DNA of 18,001 nt from Micromonosporaceae bacterium (GTDB taxonomy: Bacteria; Actinomycetota; Actinomycetes; Mycobacteriales; Micromonosporaceae). Below are positions 1 through 6,957 of this stretch, piece after piece. Within the stretch, counting starts at the first letter, position 1. Each line of letters starts with the position of its first letter. The position numbers were made by a program, and so were the translations under genes. The notes below the pieces were generated by a model. It did no database searches. It saw nothing but the letters and a program-made list of their open reading frames with translations, and was not told where the DNA came from. The stretch lies in NCBI GenBank assembly GCA_019689695.1, contig JADGHA010000023.1, forward strand, positions 1-18,001, given 5' to 3'.

Positions 1-35
1 GAACCTTTCCGCACCTGGCGCCGGCTTCCGCCAGC

Positions 36-2360
36 TCACCCGTGGCGGTCCCGGCCACCGGCGGGACCGCCGCCGGTGGCCGCGGCGAACAGGTCCTCCT
101 CTTCCTGGCTGATGTGCAGGCGGAGGACGGCTTCGAGGCCGTAGAGCGTGGCCAGCAGGTCGGGTTGCTGGTCGCCGCGCAGCCGACCGTCGCGGACCTG
201 GTCCAGGTGGGCGCCGACGCGGTCGACCAGGCGGTGGATCTCCGCGTGCACGCGGCTCAGGACGGCTGTGGTGTCGGCGCTGCCGCGGGCGGCGAGGGCC
301 GGGTAGAGCCGCTGTTCCTCCGCCGTCTCGTGCGGCAGGACCTCGTCGATCAGGCGGCGGTGGACCGACCGGAGCCGGTCCGCGTCCCCCGGCTGGTCGA
401 CCCGCTGCGCAATCGTGTCGGCGGTCTCCCTCAGCTGGGCCAGGATGTCGCGCAGGTCGCCGTGCTCGGCGGCGGCCCGGTCCAGCAGCTGCTGGGCGCC
501 GGCGGGCAGCGGGCGGCCCCGCAAACCGCCACCCAGGGCGCGCAGGGCGTTGAGGATGACAGCCACGTCGATGCCTTCCTGCAGGAACGCACCGGCGACC
601 GGGGGGAGCAGCCCGAGCGCGGCGGCGACCATCGCGAGCACCGCCATCCCCATCCCCGCAGCGGCGCTCTGCGCGGCGATCCGGCGCGCATGCCGGGCGA
701 TCTCCACGGCGTCGGCCAGCCGGTCCAGCCGGTCCACCGACAACACCGCGTCCGCCACGTCGGCCGCGGCCGTCGCCCCTGTGGCGCCGAGCGCCACACC
801 CACGCCGGCGGCCGCGAGCGCGGGGGCGTCGTTGACGCCGTCGCCGACCATCACGGTCACCGCCCGCCCGGACTCCTCGCGCACCCGCTCGACCTTCTGC
901 TCCGGGGAACAGCGCGCCACCACGTCGTCCGCGCCGACCACCCGGGCAACCTGCTCGGCCACCTCGTGCCGGTCCCCGGTGACCATGACCAGGCGGGAGA
1001 ACCCGGCCGCGCGCAGCCGGCGCACCGTGGTGCGCGCGTCCGGCCGCACAGGATCGCGCAGTAGCACGACACCGGCGAGCGCCCCGTCCACGCTCACCCA
1101 GACCGTCGACAGCCCGTCCAGCTCCGCCTGCTGCCGTTGCCGCGCGGCCCAGGCCGGCAGGTCGGCGCTGTGCTGCCCGACCCGGACCAGCCGGCCGTCG
1201 ACCCGGCCGCTGACGCCGCGCCCGGGTTCCTCCCTCACCTCGGTGGGGACGACCAGGTCCAGGTGACGATCGGCGGCGGCCCGCACGATTGCCGCGGCGA
1301 GCACGTGCGGCGACAGCTGCTCGACCGAGGCGGCGAGCCGCAGCAGCTCGTCGCGGTCACCGCCCGGCGCCACCGCCACCCCGGCCGCCTCGGGGCGGCC
1401 CGCGGTCAGCGTCCCGGTCTTGTCCACCAGCAGCGTCCGCGCGCGGCCCAGCAGCTCCAGCGACCCGCCGTCGCGCACCAGCATTCCGCGGCGGGCCGTG
1501 CGGGACAGCCCCGAGACGATCGCGATCGGCGTGGCCAGTAACAGGGGGCACGGCGTGGCGACCACCAGCACCGCCACGGCTCGCACGAACTGCCCGGAGA
1601 CCCCCCACGCGATACCGGCCAGGGCCAGGGTGAACGGCACGAAGGCCGCGGCGTACCGGTCGGCGAGCCGCACCATCGGCGCCTTTTCCGCGTTCGCCTG
1701 CGCCGCCATCCGCACGATCCCGGCGTACGTGCTCTCCGCCGCCGTCCCGGCGGCCCGCATCCCGAACCCGACGCCGGCGTTGACCGTACCGCTGGCCAGC
1801 CGGTCCCCGGCCCGGTGCTCGACCGGCTGCGACTCCCCGGTCACCACCGATTCGTCCAGCGTCGCCGCGTCCTCCGCGATGCCGTCGACCGGAACCACTT
1901 CACCCGGGCCGACCAGGAGCCGATCATCTTTGCGCACCTGGTCGAGGTCGACCACCTGCAGCCGGCCGTCCGGGCCGCGGCGCCGGGCCGAACGAGGCGC
2001 CCGGGCCAGCAACGCGTGCAGGTCCCGGGTAGCCCGCCGCTGCGCGTAGGTCTCCAGCGTGTGCCCGGTACCCAGCATCAGCGCGACCACCGCGCCGGCC
2101 AGGTACTCCCGCACCAGCAGGGCGCTGACCAGGGCAAGGGTGGCGATCACATCCACGCCGATGCGCCCGCGCCGCAGCGACTGGACCAGCCACCGCACCG
2201 TCACCAGCAGCGTCAGCAGTGTGGTCACGGCCCAGAACGCGTGGGCGACCGGCCGCTGGCCGGCGAACCAGAACCCCCCTCCGGTGACGACCGATGCGGT
2301 CAGGGCGGCAAGCGGCCACCACTCGCGCCACTTGTGGCGCCAACCCGCGTCCGTACGCAT
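36..2360 (-). CDS. P1B-5-type heavy-metal transporting P-type ATPase with C-terminal hemerythrin domain
   Basis: This 774-residue membrane pump hydrolyses ATP to move a transition metal. Visible motifs in order: membrane segments at about 15-100, the actuator TGES at 174-177, the TPCP ion-path motif at 269-272, the phosphorylation site DKTGT at 313-317, the nucleotide-domain SPHV at 350-353 in place of the common EHP, GDGVNDAP at 506-513, and a last membrane segment with QEGIDVAVILNALR at about 594-607. There is no N-terminal metal-binding domain. Residues about 625-765 form a hemerythrin-like four-helix domain with ligand-type residues H633, H677, E681/E682, H705, H709, H749 and E753-E755. 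TPC plus a C-terminal hemerythrin is the known signature of the P1B-5 subclass, for which Ni/Fe-type substrates have been proposed. The substrate here is inferred only. The ATG is preceded by GGGGGTG. It lies 120 bp after the nitroreductase on the same strand, so co-transcription is possible. Confidence 0.93.
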   Translation of the reverse strand: MRTDAGWRHKWREWWPLAALTASVVTGGGFWFAGQRPVAHAFWAVTTLLTLLVTVRWLVQSLRRGRIGVDVIATLALVSALLVREYLAGAVVALMLGTGHTLETYAQRRATRDLHALLARAPRSARRRGPDGRLQVVDLDQVRKDDRLLVGPGEVVPVDGIAEDAATLDESVVTGESQPVEHRAGDRLASGTVNAGVGFGMRAAGTAAESTYAGIVRMAAQANAEKAPMVRLADRYAAAFVPFTLALAGIAWGVSGQFVRAVAVLVVATPCPLLLATPIAIVSGLSRTARRGMLVRDGGSLELLGRARTLLVDKTGTLTAGRPEAAGVAVAPGGDRDELLRLAASVEQLSPHVLAAAIVRAAADRHLDLVVPTEVREEPGRGVSGRVDGRLVRVGQHSADLPAWAARQRQQAELDGLSTVWVSVDGALAGVVLLRDPVRPDARTTVRRLRAAGFSRLVMVTGDRHEVAEQVARVVGADDVVARCSPEQKVERVREESGRAVTVMVGDGVNDAPALAAAGVGVALGATGATAAADVADAVLSVDRLDRLADAVEIARHARRIAAQSAAAGMGMAVLAMVAAALGLLPPVAGAFLQEGIDVAVILNALRALGGGLRGRPLPAGAQQLLDRAAAEHGDLRDILAQLRETADTIAQRVDQPGDADRLRSVHRRLIDEVLPHETAEEQRLYPALAARGSADTTAVLSRVHAEIHRLVDRVGAHLDQVRDGRLRGDQQPDLLATLYGLEAVLRLHISQEEEDLFAAATGGGPAGGRDRHG

Positions 2361-2480
2361 CGCGTCACCCCCGATCGAGCGCAGCCAGCCCGCTGCCGGC
2401 CGGCGCGCCCACCACGAGCGTTCGGCAGCCGTCCGGGGCCGGTGAGGGCCGTTCGGCTCCGGACCCCCGGCTGTTGGTCC

Positions 2481-3479
2481 CTAGCTTTGGCCCGCCGGCG
2501 CCGGTGCGACCTGCACGGTCCGGTCGGCGGGCAACCGGGGGGTGTGCGGCGGCTCCGCGTGGCCGTAGTCGGGGATGCCCAGCCGCATCGCCAGGTACGG
2601 CCAGCCGAGAAACGACAGGGTGCGACGCAGCGTCTGTCGGCTGGCCGGCATCTCGACCGCCTCGCTGATCGGCAGCAGGCCGACGCCGAACACGGTGGCG
2701 GTCAGCCAGATCGCGGACAGCGCCTCCCCGGCGCGCAGCCAGCCGGCCGGGTCGTCGGTGTCACCGTGCAGGATCGCGTACGTGGCGGTGCGGTCGTTGT
2801 CCCCACCGATGGGCAGGCTCCCGGGGTGGGCGAAGGTGCGGCCGGCCACGTTGGTGCGCGGCGGCTGCTCGGGGATCGACTCGTCCGGTACGCCGGTGCC
2901 CTCGGCCCGCTGGCCGCCGGTCCACCTGCGCAGCTCGGCCTGGACCGCGAGGTCGCCGGCGTGCACCTCGGCCGCCTGATTGACCGCGACGGCCAGGTCG
3001 TCGACCTGCCCCTCCCGCAACGGCTGCAGGTGGACGCCCTCGTCCTCGGCGACCCTGGTGAGCCTGCTGAGCGTTTCCGGCGGGACTCTCTCCCGGGTCA
3101 CCGGCCGGCGGTCGGTGACCCGGATGTCGGCGGCATGATGCAGCCGCGCCGCTTCGGGGGAGATCCCGTTGCGTTCGCCGAGGGAGATCCGAGCCAGCAG
3201 GTCCGGATCGGCGCGGTCGGGTAGCCGCGAGACGGTGGCCTGCCAGCCTTGGGCGGCGAGCGCGATCCGGGCATGGTGAAGTGCGGCTCCGCAGCTGATG
3301 GTCAGCATGCGGCCCTCCGGATCCGTCGCCGAGAGCTGCCTGCTGCGCTCGGCGTACAGCTCAAGCCGGTCCGGGTGTGCGACCCACCGCCACGGTTGCG
3401 TGTTGTGGATCGACGGCGCGGCGCCGGCCGCGGCCGCCGCGCTGGCCAGCACCTCGCCGGAGGTCTGCCCGGCAGTCAT
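2481..3479 (-). CDS. Acg-family nitroreductase-like protein (copy 1)
   Basis: This 332-residue protein belongs to the Acg (Rv2032-like) branch of the nitroreductase fold, a flavin-binding family whose mycobacterial members are DosR-controlled and whose physiological substrate is unclear. Seen here: the family N-terminal motif PSIHNTQPW at 22-30 followed by RW, an RRP motif at 124-126, and a late segment (about 250-290) rich in the helix pattern AGEALSAIWLTAT, typical of the second half of these proteins. The ATG has GAGGTGG 7-8 bases upstream. The gene is divergent from the DUF1876 gene, and a DosR-like box sits between them. A second member of the same family is encoded at 6947-7996. The two are clearly diverged paralogues, not a recent duplication. 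Classical nitroreductase activity should not be assumed. Confidence 0.9.
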   Translation of the reverse strand: MTAGQTSGEVLASAAAAAGAAPSIHNTQPWRWVAHPDRLELYAERSRQLSATDPEGRMLTISCGAALHHARIALAAQGWQATVSRLPDRADPDLLARISLGERNGISPEAARLHHAADIRVTDRRPVTRERVPPETLSRLTRVAEDEGVHLQPLREGQVDDLAVAVNQAAEVHAGDLAVQAELRRWTGGQRAEGTGVPDESIPEQPPRTNVAGRTFAHPGSLPIGGDNDRTATYAILHGDTDDPAGWLRAGEALSAIWLTATVFGVGLLPISEAVEMPASRQTLRRTLSFLGWPYLAMRLGIPDYGHAEPPHTPRLPADRTVQVAPAPAGQS

Positions 3480-3568
3480 GAGCGTTCACCACCTCGTCCG
3501 CGCCCGGTCCACCTTCTGGGTGCTTTCCCCATCTTCGCCCCGGTACGCCCAAAGAGGTGCCTGCTTCG

Positions 3569-3588
3569 CACGGGACCTTCGGCACGGC
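3569..3588. promoter_or_regulatory. DosR-like box in divergent nitroreductase/DUF1876 promoter
   Basis: The site reads CACGGGACCTTCGGCACGGC. It matches the mycobacterial DosR consensus TTSGGGACTWWAGTCCCSAA at 12 of 20 positions by hand alignment, with an intact GGGAC half-site. The 22 bases from 3571 agree at 19 of 22 positions with those from 8053, before the Hsp20 gene, which supports a shared regulator. It lies 70 bases before the DUF1876 start and about 90 bases before the nitroreductase start. Confidence 0.5.
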
Positions 3589-3658
3589 CCGGCCCGGCGA
3601 CCGGCCCTGGTGCCCCCGCCGGCGCGTGCCGAGCCTGAGACAAGGGAGGTGTGTCGAG

Positions 3659-3931
3659 ATGATCCACTCACGCTGCTGGACGGTGGAGATCGTCATCGAC
3701 GAGCACGAGGACGAGCGGCGTACCCACGCGCAGGCCCGGCTGCGCACCCAGGACCGGACCGACCTGCGCGGGGACGGGACGGCGCGGCGCCACCCGCGCG
3801 ACATGGAGGTTCCGGAGATCGGCGACGAGCTGGCGGTGGCCCGCGCCCTGTCCGACCTGGCCAACCAGCTGCTGGAGGCCGCCGCCAACGACATCGGACA
3901 GGTCACCCGTCGACCGGCCCGGCTGCGCTAA
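3659..3931 (+). CDS. DUF1876 domain protein (Rv1738/Rv2632c-like)
   Basis: This 90-residue protein carries the DUF1876 pattern: an N-terminal strand CWTVEIVIDEH (6-16), a second strand with AQARLRT (24-30), LRGDGTARRHP (36-46), and a helix starting VPEIGDELAVARALSDLANQ (51-70). Rv1738, the studied member, is a DosR regulon protein whose structure resembles ribosome hibernation factors, so a role in slowing translation in non-growing cells is a reasonable inference, not something seen here. The start is fixed by GGGAGG at 3644-3649, nine bases before the ATG. Any start further upstream would run through the divergent promoter. The tandem universal stress protein follows after 73 bases and probably shares the transcript. 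Confidence 0.88.
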   Translation: MIHSRCWTVEIVIDEHEDERRTHAQARLRTQDRTDLRGDGTARRHPRDMEVPEIGDELAVARALSDLANQLLEAAANDIGQVTRRPARLR

Positions 3932-4004
3932 GACCGGCACCGCCCGGCGGGCGAGCCGCCCCTCGGGCTGGGAGACGAGAGCAGGCGACATAAGGAGCGG
4001 CCAG

Positions 4005-4991
4005 ATGGGCAGGAAACCTCTGGGGCCGTGGGTGGTCGCCGGCGCGGACGGCTCGGCCGACGCGCTGGCCGCGGTCGAGGTCGCCGCCGCCGAGGCGGAG
4101 ATGCGCGGCCTGCGGTTGCGCGTGATCGCCACGAGTCCACGGCCGGCCAGCGCGTGTCCGGCGCCGGGCAGCGACAGCAATGGCCGGGTCGGCGTGCTCG
4201 CGGCGCGGGTCGGGGCCAACCTCGCCGCGGCCCGGGCGGCCTCCTGCGCGCACCGGGTCCGGCCCAACCTGACGGTGCGCACCATGGTCGTGGCCACCGA
4301 CTTGGCCGAGGCGCTCATCCGCGAGTCGCGCACCGCCGGCCTGGTGGTGGTCGGTGGCAGGAACTCCGGCGGCGACGCCGGTCCGGGGTCGGTGTGCGCT
4401 CACGTCGCCGCCCGCGCGCACTGCCCGACCGTCGTCGTTTCATCCACTATGGACCGTACGGATGCGGCGTACCGGGCGCCGGTGGTGGTTGGGGTGTCGG
4501 CGGCCGGCAGCGACCAGGCCGCGATCGGGTTCGCCTTCGAAGAGGCACAGGTCCGCGGGTCGCCACTGTGGGCGGTGCACGTGTGGTGGCAGCTGCCCGC
4601 CGGGGTCGGCTGCGTCGACCCCTTCGGGTACACCCTGCGCGAGACGTGGGCCGCCGTGGACCGGCGGCTGGCTGGGGCGCTGGCGGGATGGGCCGGGAGG
4701 TACCCGCAGGTCCCGGTGCGGCGGCTGGCGCTGTACGACACCGACCGCGTGCGGGCGCTGCTGCGCGTGAGCGAGCACGCCGGTCTGGTCGTGCTCGATG
4801 CAAGCCGGCCCGCCACCCACGGCGTCGGGTCCCTCGGTACGGTCGCCGACGAGCTGATCCGGCGCGCCGGCTGCCCGGTGTGCGTGGTCCCGGCCGCCGG
4901 CCGGTGGTCGACACCACCGAAGCAGCGTCAGCGGCGTGTGCCCGCGGTGCCGTCCACGTTGTCGTCCAACGCTCCACCACCTCGCGTGTGA
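4005..4991 (+). CDS. tandem-domain universal stress protein (UspA family)
   Basis: This 328-residue protein has two Usp domains: about 8-146 (starting PWVVAGADGSADALAAVE, ending HCPTVVV) and about 158-297 (starting APVVVGVSAAGSDQAA, ending CPVCVVPA). The length and tandem layout match Rv2623-type proteins. The ATP-binding motif GxxGx9G(S/T) is degenerate in both halves: the first reads GGRN followed by GPGS, two residues short, and the second has DASR where GSRG is usual. ATP binding is therefore doubtful. A Pro/Arg-rich tail covers 301-328. AGGAG at 3993-3997 with a seven-base spacer supports the ATG. It follows the DUF1876 gene closely and precedes GAPDH, which has its own DosR-like box. 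Confidence 0.93.
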   Translation: MGRKPLGPWVVAGADGSADALAAVEVAAAEAEMRGLRLRVIATSPRPASACPAPGSDSNGRVGVLAARVGANLAAARAASCAHRVRPNLTVRTMVVATDLAEALIRESRTAGLVVVGGRNSGGDAGPGSVCAHVAARAHCPTVVVSSTMDRTDAAYRAPVVVGVSAAGSDQAAIGFAFEEAQVRGSPLWAVHVWWQLPAGVGCVDPFGYTLRETWAAVDRRLAGALAGWAGRYPQVPVRRLALYDTDRVRALLRVSEHAGLVVLDASRPATHGVGSLGTVADELIRRAGCPVCVVPAAGRWSTPPKQRQRRVPAVPSTLSSNAPPPRV

Positions 4992-5080
4992 CACGCCACT
5001 GTGGACCTCTCCGGCCCCGTGTCAGCCTGGGTCGCCGCCACCGTGCGCTGGGCGAGGCGGCGGTGCCGAGCGGCCTGCTC

Positions 5081-5100
5081 TTCGGGACCTAAGCCCCTGC
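5081..5100. promoter_or_regulatory. DosR-like box upstream of GAPDH
   Basis: The site reads TTCGGGACCTAAGCCCCTGC. It matches the DosR consensus TTSGGGACTWWAGTCCCSAA at 15 of 20 positions, including an uninterrupted TTCGGGAC and a CCC on the other arm. It lies 57 bases before the GAPDH start codon, a normal distance for a DosR site beside the -35 region. Together with 9502-9521 it is the best match in the window. Confidence 0.7.
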
Positions 5101-5157
5101 TGGCCGCGGCCGTCCGCGCCCAGGCTGGAGGAGAGACAGAAGCATGGAAGGAAGACC

Positions 5158-6174
5158 ATGAGCATTCGGGTCGCCGTCAACGGCTTCGGACGGATCGGCC
5201 GAAGCTACCTGCGCTGGGTCTGGGAGCGCGAGCTGCTCGGCAAGCAGGTCGAGGTGGTCGCGGTCAACGACGTGTGGCAGCCGGAGATGCTGGCACACCT
5301 GCTGGAGTACGACTCCACCTTCGGCCGGCTGGGCGCGCCGGTCATGCACGACGACACGGCCATCATTGTGGACGGGCACCGGGTGCGGGCGCTGCGGGAG
5401 CCCGAGCCGGCCCGCCTGCCTTGGAAGCAGCTGGGTGTGGACCTGGTCATCGAGTCCACCGGCCGGTACCGCACCCGGGACGGCGCTCAGGCCCACCTGG
5501 ACGCGGGCGCGGGCCGGGTGCTGATCTCCGCACCGGCCAAGGGTGCCGACGCGACGCTCGTCTACGGCGTCAACCATGCGGTCTACCGCCCCGGACGGGA
5601 CCGCATCCTGTCGGCCGCCTCCTGCACCACCAACTGCGTGGCCCCGATGGTCAAGGTGCTGCACGCGGCGTTCGGGCTGGAGCGCGGATACCTGACCACG
5701 GTGCACGCGTACACCAACGACCAGATGGTCCTCGACGCGCCGCACAAGGATCCGCGCCGCGCCCGGTCGGCGGCGGTGAACATCATCCCCACCAGCACCG
5801 GAGCGGCCAGGGCGGTCGGCCAGGTGCTGCCCGAGCTGGCCGGCCGGCTGGACGGGGTGGCGCTGCGGGTGCCGGTGGAGGACGGGTCGATCTGCGACCT
5901 TACCTGCCAGCTCGGCGAGCCGGCCTCGGCCGCTGAGGTCAACGCCGCGTTCGCCGCCGCGGCCAGGGAGGGTGACCTGCGCGGCGTGCTGCGCTACGCC
6001 GAGGCGCCGATCGTCTCCCGCGACGTGGTGGGCGATCCCGCCTCGTGCGTCTTCGACGCCGGGCTCACCCAGTCCAGCGGCACCTTGGTGAAGGTGTTCG
6101 GCTGGTACGACAACGAGCTCGGCTACACCGCGCGGCTGGTCGACCTGACCATGATGATCGCAGAGCGTGGCTGA
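5158..6174 (+). CDS. gap: NAD-type glyceraldehyde-3-phosphate dehydrogenase
   Basis: This 338-residue enzyme converts glyceraldehyde 3-phosphate, NAD+ and phosphate to 1,3-bisphosphoglycerate in glycolysis. The Rossmann start is VAVNGFGRIGR (5-15), and the acidic residue after the second strand (VNDVW, D38) suggests NAD use. The active-site SCTTNC places catalytic C156 27 residues before H183 in TVHAYTND, the spacing of canonical GAPDH. The C-terminal WYDNELGY is intact. GGAAGGA at 5146-5152 supports the ATG. The reading frame stays open upstream, but that part is not GAPDH-like. A five-codon ORF with its own GGAGGAG starts at 5144, and its TGA overlaps this ATG. The DosR-like box and stress-gene neighbours suggest a hypoxia-induced isozyme, not the housekeeping copy, though this cannot be proved from the window. 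Confidence 0.96.
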   Translation: MSIRVAVNGFGRIGRSYLRWVWERELLGKQVEVVAVNDVWQPEMLAHLLEYDSTFGRLGAPVMHDDTAIIVDGHRVRALREPEPARLPWKQLGVDLVIESTGRYRTRDGAQAHLDAGAGRVLISAPAKGADATLVYGVNHAVYRPGRDRILSAASCTTNCVAPMVKVLHAAFGLERGYLTTVHAYTNDQMVLDAPHKDPRRARSAAVNIIPTSTGAARAVGQVLPELAGRLDGVALRVPVEDGSICDLTCQLGEPASAAEVNAAFAAAAREGDLRGVLRYAEAPIVSRDVVGDPASCVFDAGLTQSSGTLVKVFGWYDNELGYTARLVDLTMMIAERG

Positions 6175-6496
6175 CGCAGCGGTGAGTGCCATGGAGATCC
6201 GCGAACGGGCGCCCGCAGCGGTGGTGCGCGAAGACCTGGGGGCGGGGCCCGCACTGACCCTCACGTGTGAGGTGCGCGGCCACTCCACCGTGCTGCGGGT
6301 ACGAGGCACCGTCGACGCGGCACGCACCGAGCAGCTGGCCGAGGGCCTGGAGATGGCCCGGGCCATCCGTGGCCGCGGCCCGATCCTGGTCGACCTGTCC
6401 GGTGTGGACAGGCTCGGCTGGGCGGCGATGCAGTGCCTGGTCCGGGCGGTCCGGGACGCCGAGCGGTCCGGCCGTACGCTGACCCTCCAGATCTAG
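6167..6496 (+). CDS. small STAS-domain protein (anti-sigma-factor-antagonist-like)
   Basis: This protein of up to 109 residues has a STAS fold: strand TVLRVRGTVDAA (41-52), a helix through about 55-69, strand PILVDLSGVDRL (72-83) and a closing strand TLTLQI. STAS proteins usually bind an anti-sigma kinase and are switched by serine phosphorylation in a DLSGVxxxDSSG loop. Here the loop reads DLSGVDRLGWAAM, so the phosphorylatable serine is absent and this is probably a non-switching or structurally adapted member. The GTG at 6167 overlaps the end of GAPDH by eight bases. An ATG at 6191 preceded by GGTGAG is an equally credible start. The overlap implies co-translation with GAPDH. Confidence 0.8.
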   Translation: MADAAVSAMEIRERAPAAVVREDLGAGPALTLTCEVRGHSTVLRVRGTVDAARTEQLAEGLEMARAIRGRGPILVDLSGVDRLGWAAMQCLVRAVRDAERSGRTLTLQI

Positions 6497-6786
6497 CGCG
6501 GCTGCTCATCCGCCGGCTCGTGCGCGCCGACGAGGTCGCGCAGCCAGTCCTGCGGATCGGGCTGAATGGGCCCTTCGCGCCGCGGCTCGTCGTCTGGTTC
6601 ACGCTCGCCCGCGCCGCCAGCCGGCCGGCGGGGGCGAAGGTCCTCCCCCGGGGGCGGGTTGTGTGGCTCCAACGGCGGAAGAAGCGCCGACGCAGGACCA
6701 GGACAGGCGGGCCGAAGGGCCGTCAGCCGGCCCGCCGGGCCGGGCGTTCGCCTGCTGAGGCCACGCAATCGCGGTGGGTGAGCACC
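6497..6786. other. 290-bp gap without a confident gene
   Basis: Nothing here is clearly a gene. On the plus strand, the frame running into the 56-residue ORF has high G/C at third positions but reads as an Arg-rich, low-complexity peptide with no start. On the minus strand, one frame ending at 6493 reads as an acidic, Pro-rich tail containing QPDPQDWLRDLVGAHEP, also without a start codon that has a ribosome binding site. The stretch around 6727-6745 contains GGCCC-GCC-GGGCC, a short GC palindrome. No DosR-like box was found. Confidence 0.4.
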
Positions 6787-6957
6787 ATGCGAGTGAAGCG
6801 TCCTGACCAGATCTGTGTCGGGGACCAGGTCTGGTGCTGGCATCCGCAGGGCTGGCTGACGGTGACGCAGGTTGAGCACTGCCGGTACGGCACCGCGCTG
6901 CTGCACCTGTCCGATGGGCAGACCATCGAGGCGTACGCCAACAAGATCATCCGCTAG
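6787..6957 (+). CDS. 56-residue hypothetical protein
   Basis: I do not recognise a family. The peptide begins MRVKRPDQICVGDQVWCW and ends SDGQTIEAYANKIIR. Its alternation of hydrophobic and polar residues, with VGDQV, a tryptophan-rich turn and LLHLSDGQTI, suggests a small all-beta barrel (SH3- or KOW-like). That is a guess from pattern only. It has no signal peptide or membrane segment. The ATG is preceded by GGGTGAG at a short spacing, and an in-frame GTG at 6778 is an alternative start. Its last 11 bases overlap the end of the convergent nitroreductase gene. Clean composition, a real stop and island context make it likely to be translated. Confidence 0.6.
   Translation: MRVKRPDQICVGDQVWCWHPQGWLTVTQVEHCRYGTALLHLSDGQTIEAYANKIIR

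Noticed and set aside
2465..2484. A possible DosR-like box before the metal ATPase
   Set aside because: It contains GGTCCC but matches the consensus at only about 11 of 20 positions and overlaps the nitroreductase stop codon, so it is no better than chance in this GC-rich DNA.
1815..3224. A 469-residue plus-strand open frame across the ATPase and nitroreductase genes
   Set aside because: It is antisense to two genes with clear family motifs, and its product is low-complexity with no recognisable domain.
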